Positions 43,851 through 52,645 of a stretch of 64,000 nucleotides of DNA are shown here, one piece after another. A program made the translations under genes and the position numbers. The notes beneath the pieces are model-generated. The model saw nothing but the letters and a program-made list of their open reading frames with translations, was not told the origin of the DNA and searched no databases. Source of the DNA: B18-G4 sp032250805 (GTDB taxonomy: Bacteria > Bacteroidota > Bacteroidia > Bacteroidales > B18-G4); NCBI GenBank assembly GCA_032250805.1, contig JAVVEM010000011.1, positions 16,235 through 80,234 of the forward strand. Reading direction: 5' to 3'. Numbering within the stretch: position 1 is the first letter of the stretch; every line of letters starts with the position of its first letter.

Positions 43851-45980
43851 TTATTCGGGTTTTGGTAACAGCACTTTCCTCGATAATTTCAGCTTTCCTG
43901 TTTTCGGATCCAGTCCAATGAGCTTAACTTCCAGTTCCTGACCAACTTTGAGCACTTTTTCAACATCTTCCGTACGCTTCCAATCAATCTCTGAGATGTG
44001 CAACAGACCATCTTTACCGGGAAGGATTTCGATAAATGCGCCGAAGTTTGTTATGGTTTTTACCTTGCCTTTATAAACTTCGCCCACTTCAGGTACTGCG
44101 ATGATTTGCCTTATCCTGTTTTTCGCAGCTTCAATCGATGCTTTGTCTTCTGAAAAAATATCAACCATTCCAAATTCTCCTTCTTCTTCAATGGTAATGG
44201 TTGTGTTGGTTGTTGCCTGAATATCCTGTATTATTTTTCCGCCGGGACCAATGATGGCACCAATGAATTCTTTGCTTACGATCATTTTCTCGATACGCGG
44301 AACGTGAGGTTTATAATCCTTACGTGGTTCACTCATGGTTTTGGCCATCTCATCGAGGATGTGCAATCTGCCTTTTCGTGCCTGCTCGAGAGCTTCGGCG
44401 AGGATATCGTGCGAAAGGCCGTCGACCTTAATATCCATCTGGCAGGCTGTAATACCATCGCGGGTTCCGGTTACCTTAAAGTCCATATCGCCCAGGTGGT
44501 CTTCATCGCCCAGGATATCTGATAAAACGGCATATTTTCCTGTTTCCATATCAGATATCAGTCCCATGGCAATACCTGATACCGGTTTATGTATTTTTAC
44601 GCCTGCGTCCATAAGCGAGAGTGTTCCGCCACAAACGGTAGCCATTGATGAGGATCCGTTTGATTCGAGGATGTCGGAAACAATCCTGATGGTGTAGGGG
44701 TTTTCTTCGCTGTTGGGGATCATTCCTTTCAGTGCGCGCATGGCCAGGTTTCCATGGCCGATCTCACGCCTGCTTGTTCCCCTGATGGGTTTTGCTTCGC
44801 CGGTTGAAAAGCCGGGAAAGTTATAGTGCAGGATAAATTTTGATTTTCCTTCGATCACAGCGCCGTCGATCACCTGTTCGTCGAGTTTGGTGCCCAGGGT
44901 GGTGGTTACCAGCGACTGGGTTTCTCCGCGTGTGAAGATGGCTGAACCATGTGCCGAGGGCAGATAGTCAACTTCGCACCAGATAGGCCTGATCTCATCA
45001 AGCTTACGCCCGTCGAGGCGGATACGTTCGTTGAGGACCACATCGCGCACGATCTCCTTGTGCATGTCGTGAAAAAACGTTTTGAGTATGCCTTCGTTTT
45101 CTTCCAGCTCTTCTTCAGTGAGGGTTTCGAGGAATTCGTTGCGAATTTCCTTGAGAAAATCACTGCGCTCATGTTTATTATTATTGAAAGTTTTAACCAG
45201 CGCAACGACTTTGTCGTAGGTGGCTTCCTTCATCTTGTTTTCAAGTTCTTCATTTGATGAAATGGACTCAACTTCACGTTTTGTCTGAGCTTTTTCCACT
45301 TCCGCAGCGAGTTCGATCTGCACGCGGCATTGTTCCTTTATCGATTCGTGGGCGAATTTTATAGCTTCGAGCATCATGGCCTCAGAAACCTCTTTCATTT
45401 CGCCTTCTACCATATTAATGTTATCGAGCGTTCCGGCAACGATCAGGTCGAGCTCGGCAATTTCCATGTCGGATAGAGATGGGTTGATCACGAACTCACC
45501 GTTGATCTTTGCCACGCGCACCTCTGAAATGGGGCCGTTAAAGGGAATATCTGATACTGCCAGTGCAGCGGAAGCCGCGAGGGCTGCCAATGCATCGGGG
45601 GCTACATCTTTTTCGCCTGAGATCAGGCTAAGCAGAACCTGGGTCTCATTGCGCCAGCTGTCGGGAAACAATGGCCTGAGGGCCCGGTCGATAAGGCGCG
45701 AAATGAGGATCTCCTGCTCGGAGGGCCTGGCTTCACGCTTGAAAAATCCACCCGGGAATTTGCCCGTTGCGGCATATTTTTCTTTGTATTCTACTGTTAG
45801 CGGAAGGAAATCAAGTCCTTCCTTTGCTTCTTTGTTTGCTACTACTGTTGCCAGTATCATGGTGTTGCCCATGCGTACTACTACAGCACCGTCGGCCTGC
45901 TTTGCCAGCCTGCCGGTTTCAATTGAAATCGTTCTTCCGTCCTTCAGAGAGAATGATTTCAGAATTCCGTTGTTTGTCAT
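43851..45980 (-). CDS. pnp: Polyribonucleotide nucleotidyltransferase (PNPase)
   Basis: 709 residues. Two RNase PH domains lie at roughly 10-150 and 320-545 (second with FILHYNFPGFSTGEAKPIRGTSRREIGHGNLA, DVTVxD-like VRIVSDILESNGSSSMATVCG). A KH domain (GAIIGPGGKII, near 567) and an S1 domain (YKGKVKTITNFGAFIEI, near 628) close the chain. The enzyme degrades RNA from the 3' end with phosphate. It is downstream of rpsO with a hairpin between them, the same order as in E. coli, and rpoD follows. The KH and S1 domains look complete. Confidence 0.97.
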   Translation of the reverse strand: MTNNGILKSFSLKDGRTISIETGRLAKQADGAVVVRMGNTMILATVVANKEAKEGLDFLPLTVEYKEKYAATGKFPGGFFKREARPSEQEILISRLIDRALRPLFPDSWRNETQVLLSLISGEKDVAPDALAALAASAALAVSDIPFNGPISEVRVAKINGEFVINPSLSDMEIAELDLIVAGTLDNINMVEGEMKEVSEAMMLEAIKFAHESIKEQCRVQIELAAEVEKAQTKREVESISSNEELENKMKEATYDKVVALVKTFNNNKHERSDFLKEIRNEFLETLTEEELEENEGILKTFFHDMHKEIVRDVVLNERIRLDGRKLDEIRPIWCEVDYLPSAHGSAIFTRGETQSLVTTTLGTKLDEQVIDGAVIEGKSKFILHYNFPGFSTGEAKPIRGTSRREIGHGNLAMRALKGMIPNSEENPYTIRIVSDILESNGSSSMATVCGGTLSLMDAGVKIHKPVSGIAMGLISDMETGKYAVLSDILGDEDHLGDMDFKVTGTRDGITACQMDIKVDGLSHDILAEALEQARKGRLHILDEMAKTMSEPRKDYKPHVPRIEKMIVSKEFIGAIIGPGGKIIQDIQATTNTTITIEEEGEFGMVDIFSEDKASIEAAKNRIRQIIAVPEVGEVYKGKVKTITNFGAFIEILPGKDGLLHISEIDWKRTEDVEKVLKVGQELEVKLIGLDPKTGKLKLSRKVLLPKPE

Positions 45981-46015
45981 GTTTGTTTTAAGGTTTACGT
46001 CGTTAAAGGATTAAA

Positions 46016-46046
46016 AAAAGGCAATTGTAAAAGAAAATTGCCTTTT
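46016..46046 (-). terminator. Hairpin between rpsO and pnp
   Basis: The 11-bp perfect stem AAAAGGCAATT (46016-46026) pairs with AATTGCCTTTT (46036-46046) around a 9-base loop. On the minus strand it ends in a T run. It can terminate part of the rpsO transcript or stabilise its 3' end; it lies 21 bp after the rpsO stop. Confidence 0.75.
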
Positions 46047-46067
46047 GTATATCCGGTAGGAAGGATC

Positions 46068-46337
46068 TTATTTCCTGATCCCTAGTTTTTTGATGATTGC
46101 ACGATATCTTTCAATATCATTTTTCTTCAGGTAGTCGAGCAGCCTTCTGCGTTTACCAACGAGGAGTACGAGCGACCGCCTGGTAGCAACATCTTTCTTA
46201 TTGATTTTCAAGTGATCAGTAAGGTGTTTGATACGGAATGTAAAAAGCGCAATCTGACCTTCAGCTGAGCCGGTATCGTATTCCGATTTACCATACTCCT
46301 TGAAAATTTCCTGTTTGTTTTCTGACGTTAAATACAT
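46068..46337 (-). CDS. rpsO: 30S ribosomal protein S15
   Basis: 89 residues, exactly the S15 length. YGKSEYDTGSAEGQIALFTFRIKHLTDHL and LVLLVGKRRRLLDYLKKND are the hallmark S15 blocks. It binds 16S rRNA in the central domain. Single gene promoter upstream (46367-46397), terminator-like hairpin downstream, then pnp. Confidence 0.98.
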   Translation of the reverse strand: MYLTSENKQEIFKEYGKSEYDTGSAEGQIALFTFRIKHLTDHLKINKKDVATRRSLVLLVGKRRRLLDYLKKNDIERYRAIIKKLGIRK

Positions 46338-46366
46338 ATTACTATTTACTTTCTAATTTCGGGCTG

Positions 46367-46397
46367 CAAAAATAGGGTATTCTTTTGTAATAAGCAA
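46367..46397 (-). promoter_or_regulatory. Putative promoter of rpsO
   Basis: On the minus strand TTG (46397-46395), 20 bp, TATTTTTG (46374-46367); both match the Bacteroidota promoter pattern. The -7 box ends about 30 bp before the ATG at 46337. Confidence 0.55.
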
Positions 46398-46573
46398 GAA
46401 TTGGCAATTATTTATTATTTTTTTCTTCAGTCTAAACTTCTATGATGTGTGGCTGGCATTTGTGGTCTCCTCCTACAGCATCTGTTATCGATATTTAATA
46501 CCATTTGTAAGCATCCTGGCATACACTTCAATTTTTTATGTTGACTGATCATTCCGGAAATGTATCAATAGCG

Positions 46574-48202
46574 TTATATCATCTGACCTTTTCCTTGGCC
46601 GGTGAATGATATTGCGGGTTTTGAAAAGTAGTTTTCTTTTTTCCAGAAACGCAGTAAAAAATCAAGATCTTCTAAAAACATTTTCCCTTCTGCAGTTTTT
46701 AAAAACGGTATTTTTGTTTTATAATTATCCATGCAGTATAATACTAATTCTTTGGAAAACTCATCGGCCATAAGTAAACTTAAAAGATGGTCTTTACTTT
46801 CTTCAGGGTCAAAAAATTGATTTTTGGCAGAAGGAAAAGCGCTGTTTATTCCAAAAGCTAATTCTATTCCACTGTTAGGGTTAAAGAAGACGAGGCCGCT
46901 CTCCGGTTCTTTCGAAAAATCGTATGAATCGTGGGTTTCGCCAAAAAATCCTTCGGCCCTGGCTCTTTTTTCTGCATCTTCCCGTTCTTTTTTTGAAAGC
47001 TTAAGCGAATCTCTGTGTTGATCCATATACTTTCTTATGAAATCCCCGATCTGATCCGATTCAATGAAAACAATTTGTGATCCGTGGGCAATTTCTTTAA
47101 AGGCATCGAATTGCATCTGAAGCACTTGGTCGATATTCTGTTCCTGATGGTCTAAAAAGCTAACCGCCATTCTGCTTTCTACAGAGTTTTTTTCATCCAG
47201 AATTAGATCGGCGTTAAATTCGGTTTGATAATAAACCCCCGAAAACCACCACTCATTTCGCCACTGCACAATACTTATGAACAAAATGGTGTCGGGCTTA
47301 ATAAGGGTTTCAGAATGGTCGAATGATTTTTTTGTCAAATTAAATTTTTTGCCGGAAGCAATGTGCTCAATGAAGATGTCTTTCTCATCCTGGCCTTTAT
47401 ACAGGAAAAAGCCGAGTATTTTTTGCGAAATATTAAGAAAATGTGTGTGCAATGGATGACTGTCGCCCAATAATTTTGCTGCCCATTCTTTGCCCTTGAG
47501 GCTTAATAAATGTGTATGAGCCTGAAGAAGGTGAGAATCCCTGTTTCCCTTTAAAAATGATAAAATATTTTCGCTATCACCATGTCTTTCAATTATTTCG
47601 AGTTCGGTTTTTTGCAATTCAATGAGCGTATCCGGGAAAAACAAATAAGAACCATAAAGAATATTATCAATTAGCCCGCGGGCAATATAATAGTCTGTTT
47701 CATTCTTATCGATGGTATAAAACGTTTTAAGATAGTTGTTTTCAGGGGCATATTCCCATGCTGCATCAAGAACCTCCATAACGATTTCACCAGTTTCAAA
47801 AATAAAGTCGTTGACCGGGGTGATAAACTTTTCCTTTTGAATGTTATTAATGAAAAACCAGATGAGGAAACAAACGTCTTCTGTGTTGATCTCTTCATGA
47901 AAATATTCATCAGTATTGTAAAAAGGCAAAGGTTTTTTGTAAAGTTTGGTATGTTGCTTAACGAAAGTATTCCAAAGATTTGTTTCTGAGACAATATCCT
48001 CGAGATATGCTGCAAGGAAGCAGGATAAGAGGTTTATTTCATCCATGCTTAAATAGATCAGTAATGCCAATGAACCCTTATTGACCAGAATACTCTGTTT
48101 TATCTGGTTGCTCAGCTTCAGGTAATAGAGATCGGTAGGAATTTGCTTTTCGTATGGTTTTAGTGTCAACCAGTCTTGTATGTATATTCTGTCTTTAACC
48201 AT
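46574..48202 (-). CDS. Conserved hypothetical protein (DUF3843-like)
   Basis: 542 residues with no signal peptide and no membrane segment. The first block (RIYIQDWLTLKPYEKQIPTDLYYLKLSNQIKQSI) resembles the DUF3843 family of Bacteroidota, but I cannot confirm that by search. The middle (about 220-370) looks like a beta-rich, RNA/phosphodiesterase-unrelated SEC-C-type region at best; there is an acidic Lys/Glu/Ser/Asp helix near 410-435. No catalytic motif is obvious. It is a single gene on the same strand as rpsO, 236 bp upstream of it. No function is assigned. Confidence 0.75.
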   Translation of the reverse strand: MVKDRIYIQDWLTLKPYEKQIPTDLYYLKLSNQIKQSILVNKGSLALLIYLSMDEINLLSCFLAAYLEDIVSETNLWNTFVKQHTKLYKKPLPFYNTDEYFHEEINTEDVCFLIWFFINNIQKEKFITPVNDFIFETGEIVMEVLDAAWEYAPENNYLKTFYTIDKNETDYYIARGLIDNILYGSYLFFPDTLIELQKTELEIIERHGDSENILSFLKGNRDSHLLQAHTHLLSLKGKEWAAKLLGDSHPLHTHFLNISQKILGFFLYKGQDEKDIFIEHIASGKKFNLTKKSFDHSETLIKPDTILFISIVQWRNEWWFSGVYYQTEFNADLILDEKNSVESRMAVSFLDHQEQNIDQVLQMQFDAFKEIAHGSQIVFIESDQIGDFIRKYMDQHRDSLKLSKKEREDAEKRARAEGFFGETHDSYDFSKEPESGLVFFNPNSGIELAFGINSAFPSAKNQFFDPEESKDHLLSLLMADEFSKELVLYCMDNYKTKIPFLKTAEGKMFLEDLDFLLRFWKKENYFSKPAISFTGQGKGQMI

Positions 48203-48366
48203 GATTTATCTGATTGGTTCTGAAAATATGAATCGTTAATTTTATCGGTTCAATTGCCCGGTGTCATAATAAAATGTTCAAATATAAAGACTTTCTGTCT
48301 TTTGTAATGCATTTTGGCATGAACTGCCTGAAAATGTCAAAGCAGCCGACTATTGGTGCCGAATCT

Positions 48367-49677
48367 TCATTTTTCGATTATCTTTTTTGATCTCTCTAAT
48401 AAGTCTTTAAGGTCATTCTTTTCCCTAATTGATTCTTTGCCTACATTTAGCGTCATCTTTACATGTTTAATAACAGCCTTTTTGTAACTTTCATTTTTAG
48501 CAACCTCATGTATAATTAGCAAAACTTCCATTAATCTGATTATAACAGCTGTACTTCCTGCCGAAAACTGACGGATCTGATTGAAGGCTGCATCCAAAAC
48601 ACCCTCAAAATCTATGGTATCTGCAATTACACGTAATTTCTTTTTCTCGTCGACACGGTATTTTGACGGAAATTTTACCTGCGCAAGGTAACACAATGTT
48701 GCTGTTAAATTGTCGATGCAGGCAATTGCCGTATAAGGGTCATTAATCCCAGGTGAAAGTGCCCGTGCTGCAATTTCAACCATTTGATGAACTGAGAACT
48801 CAAGGTCTTGTTGGGCGGTTTTTGTTTTTCCAATAACAAATTTATAAAGAATCTTTTCTAACTCATCTTTTTCAGCTTTTTTATTGGTATAGAATTTTCC
48901 TAACTCAGTTCCTTCCACTAAATAACCGCCGGGTCTGTAATTAATCTCAAATAATGCATTATAATTTGTCATAACATTCAATAAAGATTCACCATCAATG
49001 TATTGAAGGTAACCGCTTTTGGGGCTTTTAACGGATACAATGTTTGCATATCCCGACTTAATAGCGTCAACAGCCAACTCCTTTTCAGCACCTGGTTCAT
49101 CACCAATTTTTTCGGGGAACAAAACCCTGACTTGTTTTGAGATAAATGCTGCGATATCAGAAATAACTTTATCTGCCTGAATGCTCATGGCGATTTGGTG
49201 GATAAAAACAATGAGCAAAATGATATTTGCAATCGCCGCAAAAATTGCTATGAGTATGGAAAGGGATGGGATGAAGGAATGTCCATTGGTTTCTTTTATA
49301 GAATTTAAAACAATAAGGCAGTATTAATAAGTAGATATGTAAGAGCCCAGCACAATTTGATTAAGCCTCACATACATAAAGTTTTTTATCAGTCGCGGGC
49401 CTAATTGCGAAGAAGCCAGGGTTAATGCCACAAGTGTAACTGAAAAGACAGTGCCGGCAACTCCGATCATGGCCCCTGATATGGTAGAGAGTATGCTGCG
49501 GGCAGAATCTGCGCTGCTGACAAAAAAGAAACGTCCCAGACCTTCGTGTGAGAAAGTAATGATCTGTTCAGTATAAACGAATCCGATTGCCAGCAGTATT
49601 GAAAGAAGAATGATCAGGACAGGAATAAACCAGAAAGTTGCCTTCAATTCATTCCAGAAAAAAAGCAGTTTTTTCAT
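48367..49677 (-). pseudogene. DUF2254 membrane protein interrupted by one in-frame stop
   Basis: The frame from ATG 49677 encodes SFWFIP-like FWFIPVLIILLSILLAIGFVY and the DUF2254 core ISGAMIGVAGTVFSVTLVALTLASSQLGPRLI, then TAA at 49324-49326. After that codon the same frame runs on without a stop to 48367: YCLIVLNSIKETNGHS, then a membrane segment and the soluble C-terminal domain. Aligned to the family (ATFLYCLLVL) the stop replaces a Leu codon, TTA to TAA. So this is one gene of about 436 codons with a single nonsense change; two separate proteins of 117 and about 283 residues would also be possible. Divergent from the YtxH gene. Confidence 0.85.
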
Positions 49678-49734
49678 AATTCTTGTTTATGACGTTTTTT
49701 TCAGTTTAATTCTTTCAGTATTGCAACTAATAAT

Positions 49735-49765
49735 TGGCAGGCGTGTGCCTTGCCGGCTTTAATGT
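49735..49765. repeat. Short GC-rich palindrome (GGCAGGC...TGCCTTGCCGGC)
   Basis: GGCAGGCGTGTGCCTTGCCGGC occurs here in an otherwise AT-rich intergenic stretch. The same motif, slightly changed, opens the two larger repeats at 52197 and 60591. Confidence 0.5.
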
Positions 49766-49873
49766 TTAAGGTATGGAAATGATCCTGAAATAATGAAATA
49801 ATGAAAAAATTTTTTTCTTGTCAAAAAAAATGCTTATATTAGAAAAATTGTGAATTTAAAAAAATAAAAAGTT

Positions 49874-50212
49874 ATGAAAAAATCAACTTCAAATGCATTA
49901 ATTGGATTTTTAGCAGGTGCTGCAGCAGGTGCAGTAATAGGCATTCTTTACGCCCCTGACAAAGGAAGTAAAACGAGAAAGAATATAAAGAAAAAATCAA
50001 AGAAGATTACTTCAGATGTTACTGAATCTGTGAAGGACCAGGTGGACAATATGAAAAAACAGGTTAACAACTTTGTGGATGAACTGAAGAGCAAGATCTC
50101 AAATCTTGAAAAAGAGGTGGATGAAAAGGTAACAGAGGAAAAAAATAAAGCCGCCCAAAAGGTTGAGGACAAGGCAAGGAAGGCAAAAAAGCCGACTGGA
50201 AAACAGGTATAA
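49874..50212 (+). CDS. YtxH-family small membrane protein
   Basis: 112 residues. An N-terminal membrane segment (NALIGFLAGAAAGAVIGILYAP, 7-28) ends in the YtxH signature PDKGSKTRKNIKKKSKK. The remainder is a charged Lys/Glu/Asp coiled coil (about 50-105). YtxH-like proteins are envelope-stress linked. It is first in a plus-strand cluster with a holin-like gene 22 bp downstream and a 74-residue protein. The DUF2254 gene is divergent. Role not shown. Confidence 0.85.
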   Translation: MKKSTSNALIGFLAGAAAGAVIGILYAPDKGSKTRKNIKKKSKKITSDVTESVKDQVDNMKKQVNNFVDELKSKISNLEKEVDEKVTEEKNKAAQKVEDKARKAKKPTGKQV

Positions 50213-50234
50213 ATATTAATTTAATTGAATATTC

Positions 50235-50594
50235 ATGGCCAAGAGCGATTTATCGAAGAACCTATCGTCGGTTACAGATGTGATGAAAGATTATTTGCAG
50301 GCAAAACTGGATATTTTTAAGCTGGATTTGTTGCAAAGGTCGACCAGGGCAGGAGTTTTCCTGTTCACCTTTATTACTGTTCTTTTCTCTGTTTTTGCAG
50401 TCGCCATATTCCTGATGTTTTCGTTTAGTTTCTGGTATGGTGCACGAACAGGAAACCTCTCACAGGGATTTCTTATCTCGGCAGCAGTTTTTTTGCTGGT
50501 TCTGATCGTTGTTTTCTTATTCAGGAAAGCTATTATTGGAAGAAGTATAATAAAGAATATTTCCAAAATTCTTTTTTCTGACGATGATGATTAA
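50235..50594 (+). CDS. Holin-X/DUF1469-like small membrane protein
   Basis: 119 residues. An amphipathic N-terminus (DVMKDYLQAKLDIFKLDLLQR) leads to two membrane segments, about 40-65 and 74-95, and an acidic tail SDDDD. This is the layout of the phage-holin-like superfamily (Holin-X/DUF1469) that is common next to YtxH in Bacteroidota. It is not part of a phage here. It starts 22 bp after ytxH. Confidence 0.8.
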   Translation: MAKSDLSKNLSSVTDVMKDYLQAKLDIFKLDLLQRSTRAGVFLFTFITVLFSVFAVAIFLMFSFSFWYGARTGNLSQGFLISAAVFLLVLIVVFLFRKAIIGRSIIKNISKILFSDDDD

Positions 50595-50615
50595 CCAAAA
50601 GTAAAAGCACTTAGG

Positions 50616-50840
50616 ATGGAGAAATATACCGACTTTACAAAGCTCAGAACAGATAAGGATATCAAGCTGGCAAAGCTCAGCCTCAGGCATAAAGTTGTTT
50701 TGCAGGAGAGAATGATTGGCGATACCTTCCAAAACTTCGGGGAGTATTTTGTGAACTCCCTGAAGTTAACAGTTGTGCAAATTGGAACAAGCATTCTAAC
50801 GGCAACACTCATAAGATTGATACGATCAAATTCAAAATAG
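50616..50840 (+). CDS. Small hypothetical protein, last gene of the YtxH cluster
   Basis: 74 residues. A charged N-terminus (KLRTDKDIKLAKLSLRHKVVLQERMIG) and one hydrophobic segment near the C-terminus (VVQIGTSILTATLIRLI). Position 21 bp after the holin-like stop and the basic helix suggest a real third member of the cluster. I do not recognise a family. Confidence 0.6.
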   Translation: MEKYTDFTKLRTDKDIKLAKLSLRHKVVLQERMIGDTFQNFGEYFVNSLKLTVVQIGTSILTATLIRLIRSNSK

Positions 50841-50876
50841 CACTGGTAGTGTTGTTTTTTCTGTTGTGCCGGATAA

Positions 50877-51707
50877 CTAAAAATTAATATTCACCACAAG
50901 GCCATTATATTGACCGGTAATTGGAACAACGGAAAGATTGTACATGCTTCTTTTTTTATGAAGATGAGGTGTTAAAATCCCAATTGTTGCTCCAATAGCT
51001 GTTCCTGCTGCAATATCTGTTGGGAAGTGTTTAAAGCCTCTGTACCTTTGATATCCGACAAAAGTAGGAGGGATAAGTGCAGCCGCAAACAATAACCATT
51101 TCTTTGCACCCAACTCGGGATGATAATCGCTAATAACTTTGGCTATAAAAAAAGAAGCTGCTGCCGTTGTTGAGGTATGTCCGCTAAAAAATGAGTTGGT
51201 GGTACCGCTTTTCAATTTTTCATCCATCGGTGCTGCAGGCATGTAAACTATTGGCCTTTTTCGCGTTGTAAGTAATGGCCCTGAGTAAGTAAATAATAAA
51301 TTTACCGCCTGTGTTTCAACATACAGGAATAAAACATCGTACCAGTCTTTCTGTATTTTTTTATCAAGTAATAATAAAGCCGGCAGCGCTGCCATAATGT
51401 TCATCCCCCAATCTGAAGCTGTCAGGGCTTTATTACGGCTTGCTTCGTTATAACTTTGGTTGACAGCTCGTCTGTCAAATGTCCAAATGTTGGTTTTGTT
51501 TAAGGAATTTATTTGTTGTGTATTCAGTGCAGGCTTATTTGTTAACAGGCTTAATAAATAAAAATCAAGCGCATATTGACCAATGGTAAGCGGAATTTCG
51601 TATTTATAGTTCAGACAATACACTTTGCTGGATTGTACACTATCAGCTTGTCCACATGCACCTGTAAAAACAATGCTAAAGCCTGCAACTAAAAATAATT
51701 TTTTCAC
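50877..51707 (-). CDS. PAP2-family phosphatase
   Basis: 276 residues. A signal peptide (LFLVAGFSIVFTGACG; could be a lipobox with Cys18) is followed by membrane segments and the PAP2 motifs: TTRKRPIVYMP (motif 1), SFFSGHTS with the catalytic His (motif 2), and RYRGFKHFPTDIAAG (motif 3). It dephosphorylates lipid phosphates such as phosphatidate, undecaprenyl pyrophosphate or lipid A. The three motifs are complete. Single gene, convergent with the YtxH cluster. Confidence 0.9.
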   Translation of the reverse strand: MKKLFLVAGFSIVFTGACGQADSVQSSKVYCLNYKYEIPLTIGQYALDFYLLSLLTNKPALNTQQINSLNKTNIWTFDRRAVNQSYNEASRNKALTASDWGMNIMAALPALLLLDKKIQKDWYDVLFLYVETQAVNLLFTYSGPLLTTRKRPIVYMPAAPMDEKLKSGTTNSFFSGHTSTTAAASFFIAKVISDYHPELGAKKWLLFAAALIPPTFVGYQRYRGFKHFPTDIAAGTAIGATIGILTPHLHKKRSMYNLSVVPITGQYNGLVVNINF

Positions 51708-51971
51708 TGGCTGGTATTATTTATTCAGCAGATTTCAAATAATAAAAGTAATAACGTAATAAATGACTGAATTGACATGATCAATCAATATTAAACTTAT
51801 TATTCGATAAAATAGGCTCATTTGCCTTGTTCAATTTTGTGAACATTGTTCCTTTCAGGTGTTCTGCCTTCATTTCATTGTGGCAGACAAAAGTGGGAGG
51901 CATTACCGTCTATAATGACCGGAGCCGTCTACCCGATTATGCGCTGGCTATATGTTTCTGAGATCCTTTAA
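51708..51971. other. Intergenic region, no gene seen
   Basis: 264 bp between the PAP2 gene and a small membrane protein. The half nearer 51971 includes GGAGCCGTCTACCCGATT and other GC-richer patches similar in style to the intergenic stretch at 61607-61695 (CCCTTTACCCGATT), but the match is short. No promoter or gene was supported. Confidence 0.3.
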
Positions 51972-52160
51972 TTATTCCTTTGAATTTTTAATAATTGAGT
52001 ATCTGAATAATATCAGTATAAAAAAAATAAGTAATCCAATATAACTCTTACTATTCGTAGTCCAACTCAAATTATTGAAATCAAAAATACTGATTGAAAT
52101 GGTTATAATCACTATTGCAATTACTGTAATCAGGTCTGACTTTCTGGAAAATAGTCCCAT
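51972..52160 (-). CDS. Small two-helix membrane protein, hypothetical
   Basis: 62 residues with two hydrophobic segments (VIAIVIITISISIFDF, about 12-27, and YIGLLIFFILILFRYS, about 40-55) separated by a polar turn. It begins with ATG, and codon use fits a real small membrane protein. No family recognised; it could be a chance open frame in an AT-rich region. Confidence 0.4.
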   Translation of the reverse strand: MGLFSRKSDLITVIAIVIITISISIFDFNNLSWTTNSKSYIGLLIFFILILFRYSIIKNSKE

Positions 52161-52196
52161 ATCTTAATTGTTATTTTTTATTTCAGCTTGCATATA

Positions 52197-52400
52197 AGTG
52201 CCGGCAGGCATCTGCCTTGCCGGCCCCGGGGTTCTTACCACACTAAGTTAAGGAATTTGTGTGTATTTGTGCGATAGGGGCGAAAAAAAAGATTGTACAT
52301 TGACCATTTTTTATGTCATATGTTATATTTTGTTCTACAAAGCCGGTTAAACTACAGCGTTCATCCTGCTTCACCCGTCGCAGCTTTTTATCCTTTGCCG
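52197..52400. repeat. Dispersed intergenic repeat, copy A
   Basis: Aligns with copy B (60591-60795) over about 200 bp. The shared landmarks in the same order are the palindrome (TGCCGGC...TGCCTTGCCGG), a 20-base core (CACACTAAGTTAAGGAATTT at 52239), TTTTGTTCTACAAAGC near 52328, and a CTTCACCCG/AGCTTTT patch near 52370. Between the landmarks the copies differ by substitutions and small gaps. Not explained by a gene. Confidence 0.85.
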
Positions 52401-52439
52401 GGGCTTCGGATGATGAGCAGAGAAGGCAGGATGCCAATG

Positions 52440-52629
52440 GGATTAACAGCCTTTATATATATTTCATTTGTAGCAAACTCCTGAATAATAAGTAAAACTT
52501 CCATTAATCTGATTATCGCAGCTGTACTTTTTCCTGAAAATTGTCGGATCTGATTGAATTCTGCACCCAAAACGCCTTCAAAATTTATGGTATCTGCATT
52601 TACCCGCAGTTTCTTTTTCTCGTCAACAG
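52440..52629 (-). pseudogene. Remnant of a second DUF2254 gene
   Basis: The minus-strand frame reads VDEKKKLRVNADTINFEGVL...FNQIRQF...IIRLMEVLLII, the C-terminal part of DUF2254. Over 61 residues, 49 are identical to the DUF2254 gene at 48367-49677. The nucleotide match breaks off at both ends, and no start is present. It begins 17 bp after the stop of the TamA-like gene. It is a partial copy, probably left by a duplication and later deletion. Confidence 0.85.
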
Positions 52630-52645
52630 AAATGAGGATGGTGTT

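Noticed and set aside
49874..50840. Prophage holin module
   Set aside because: No phage structural, lysis or integrase genes are near; the holin-like fold is common in this cluster type.
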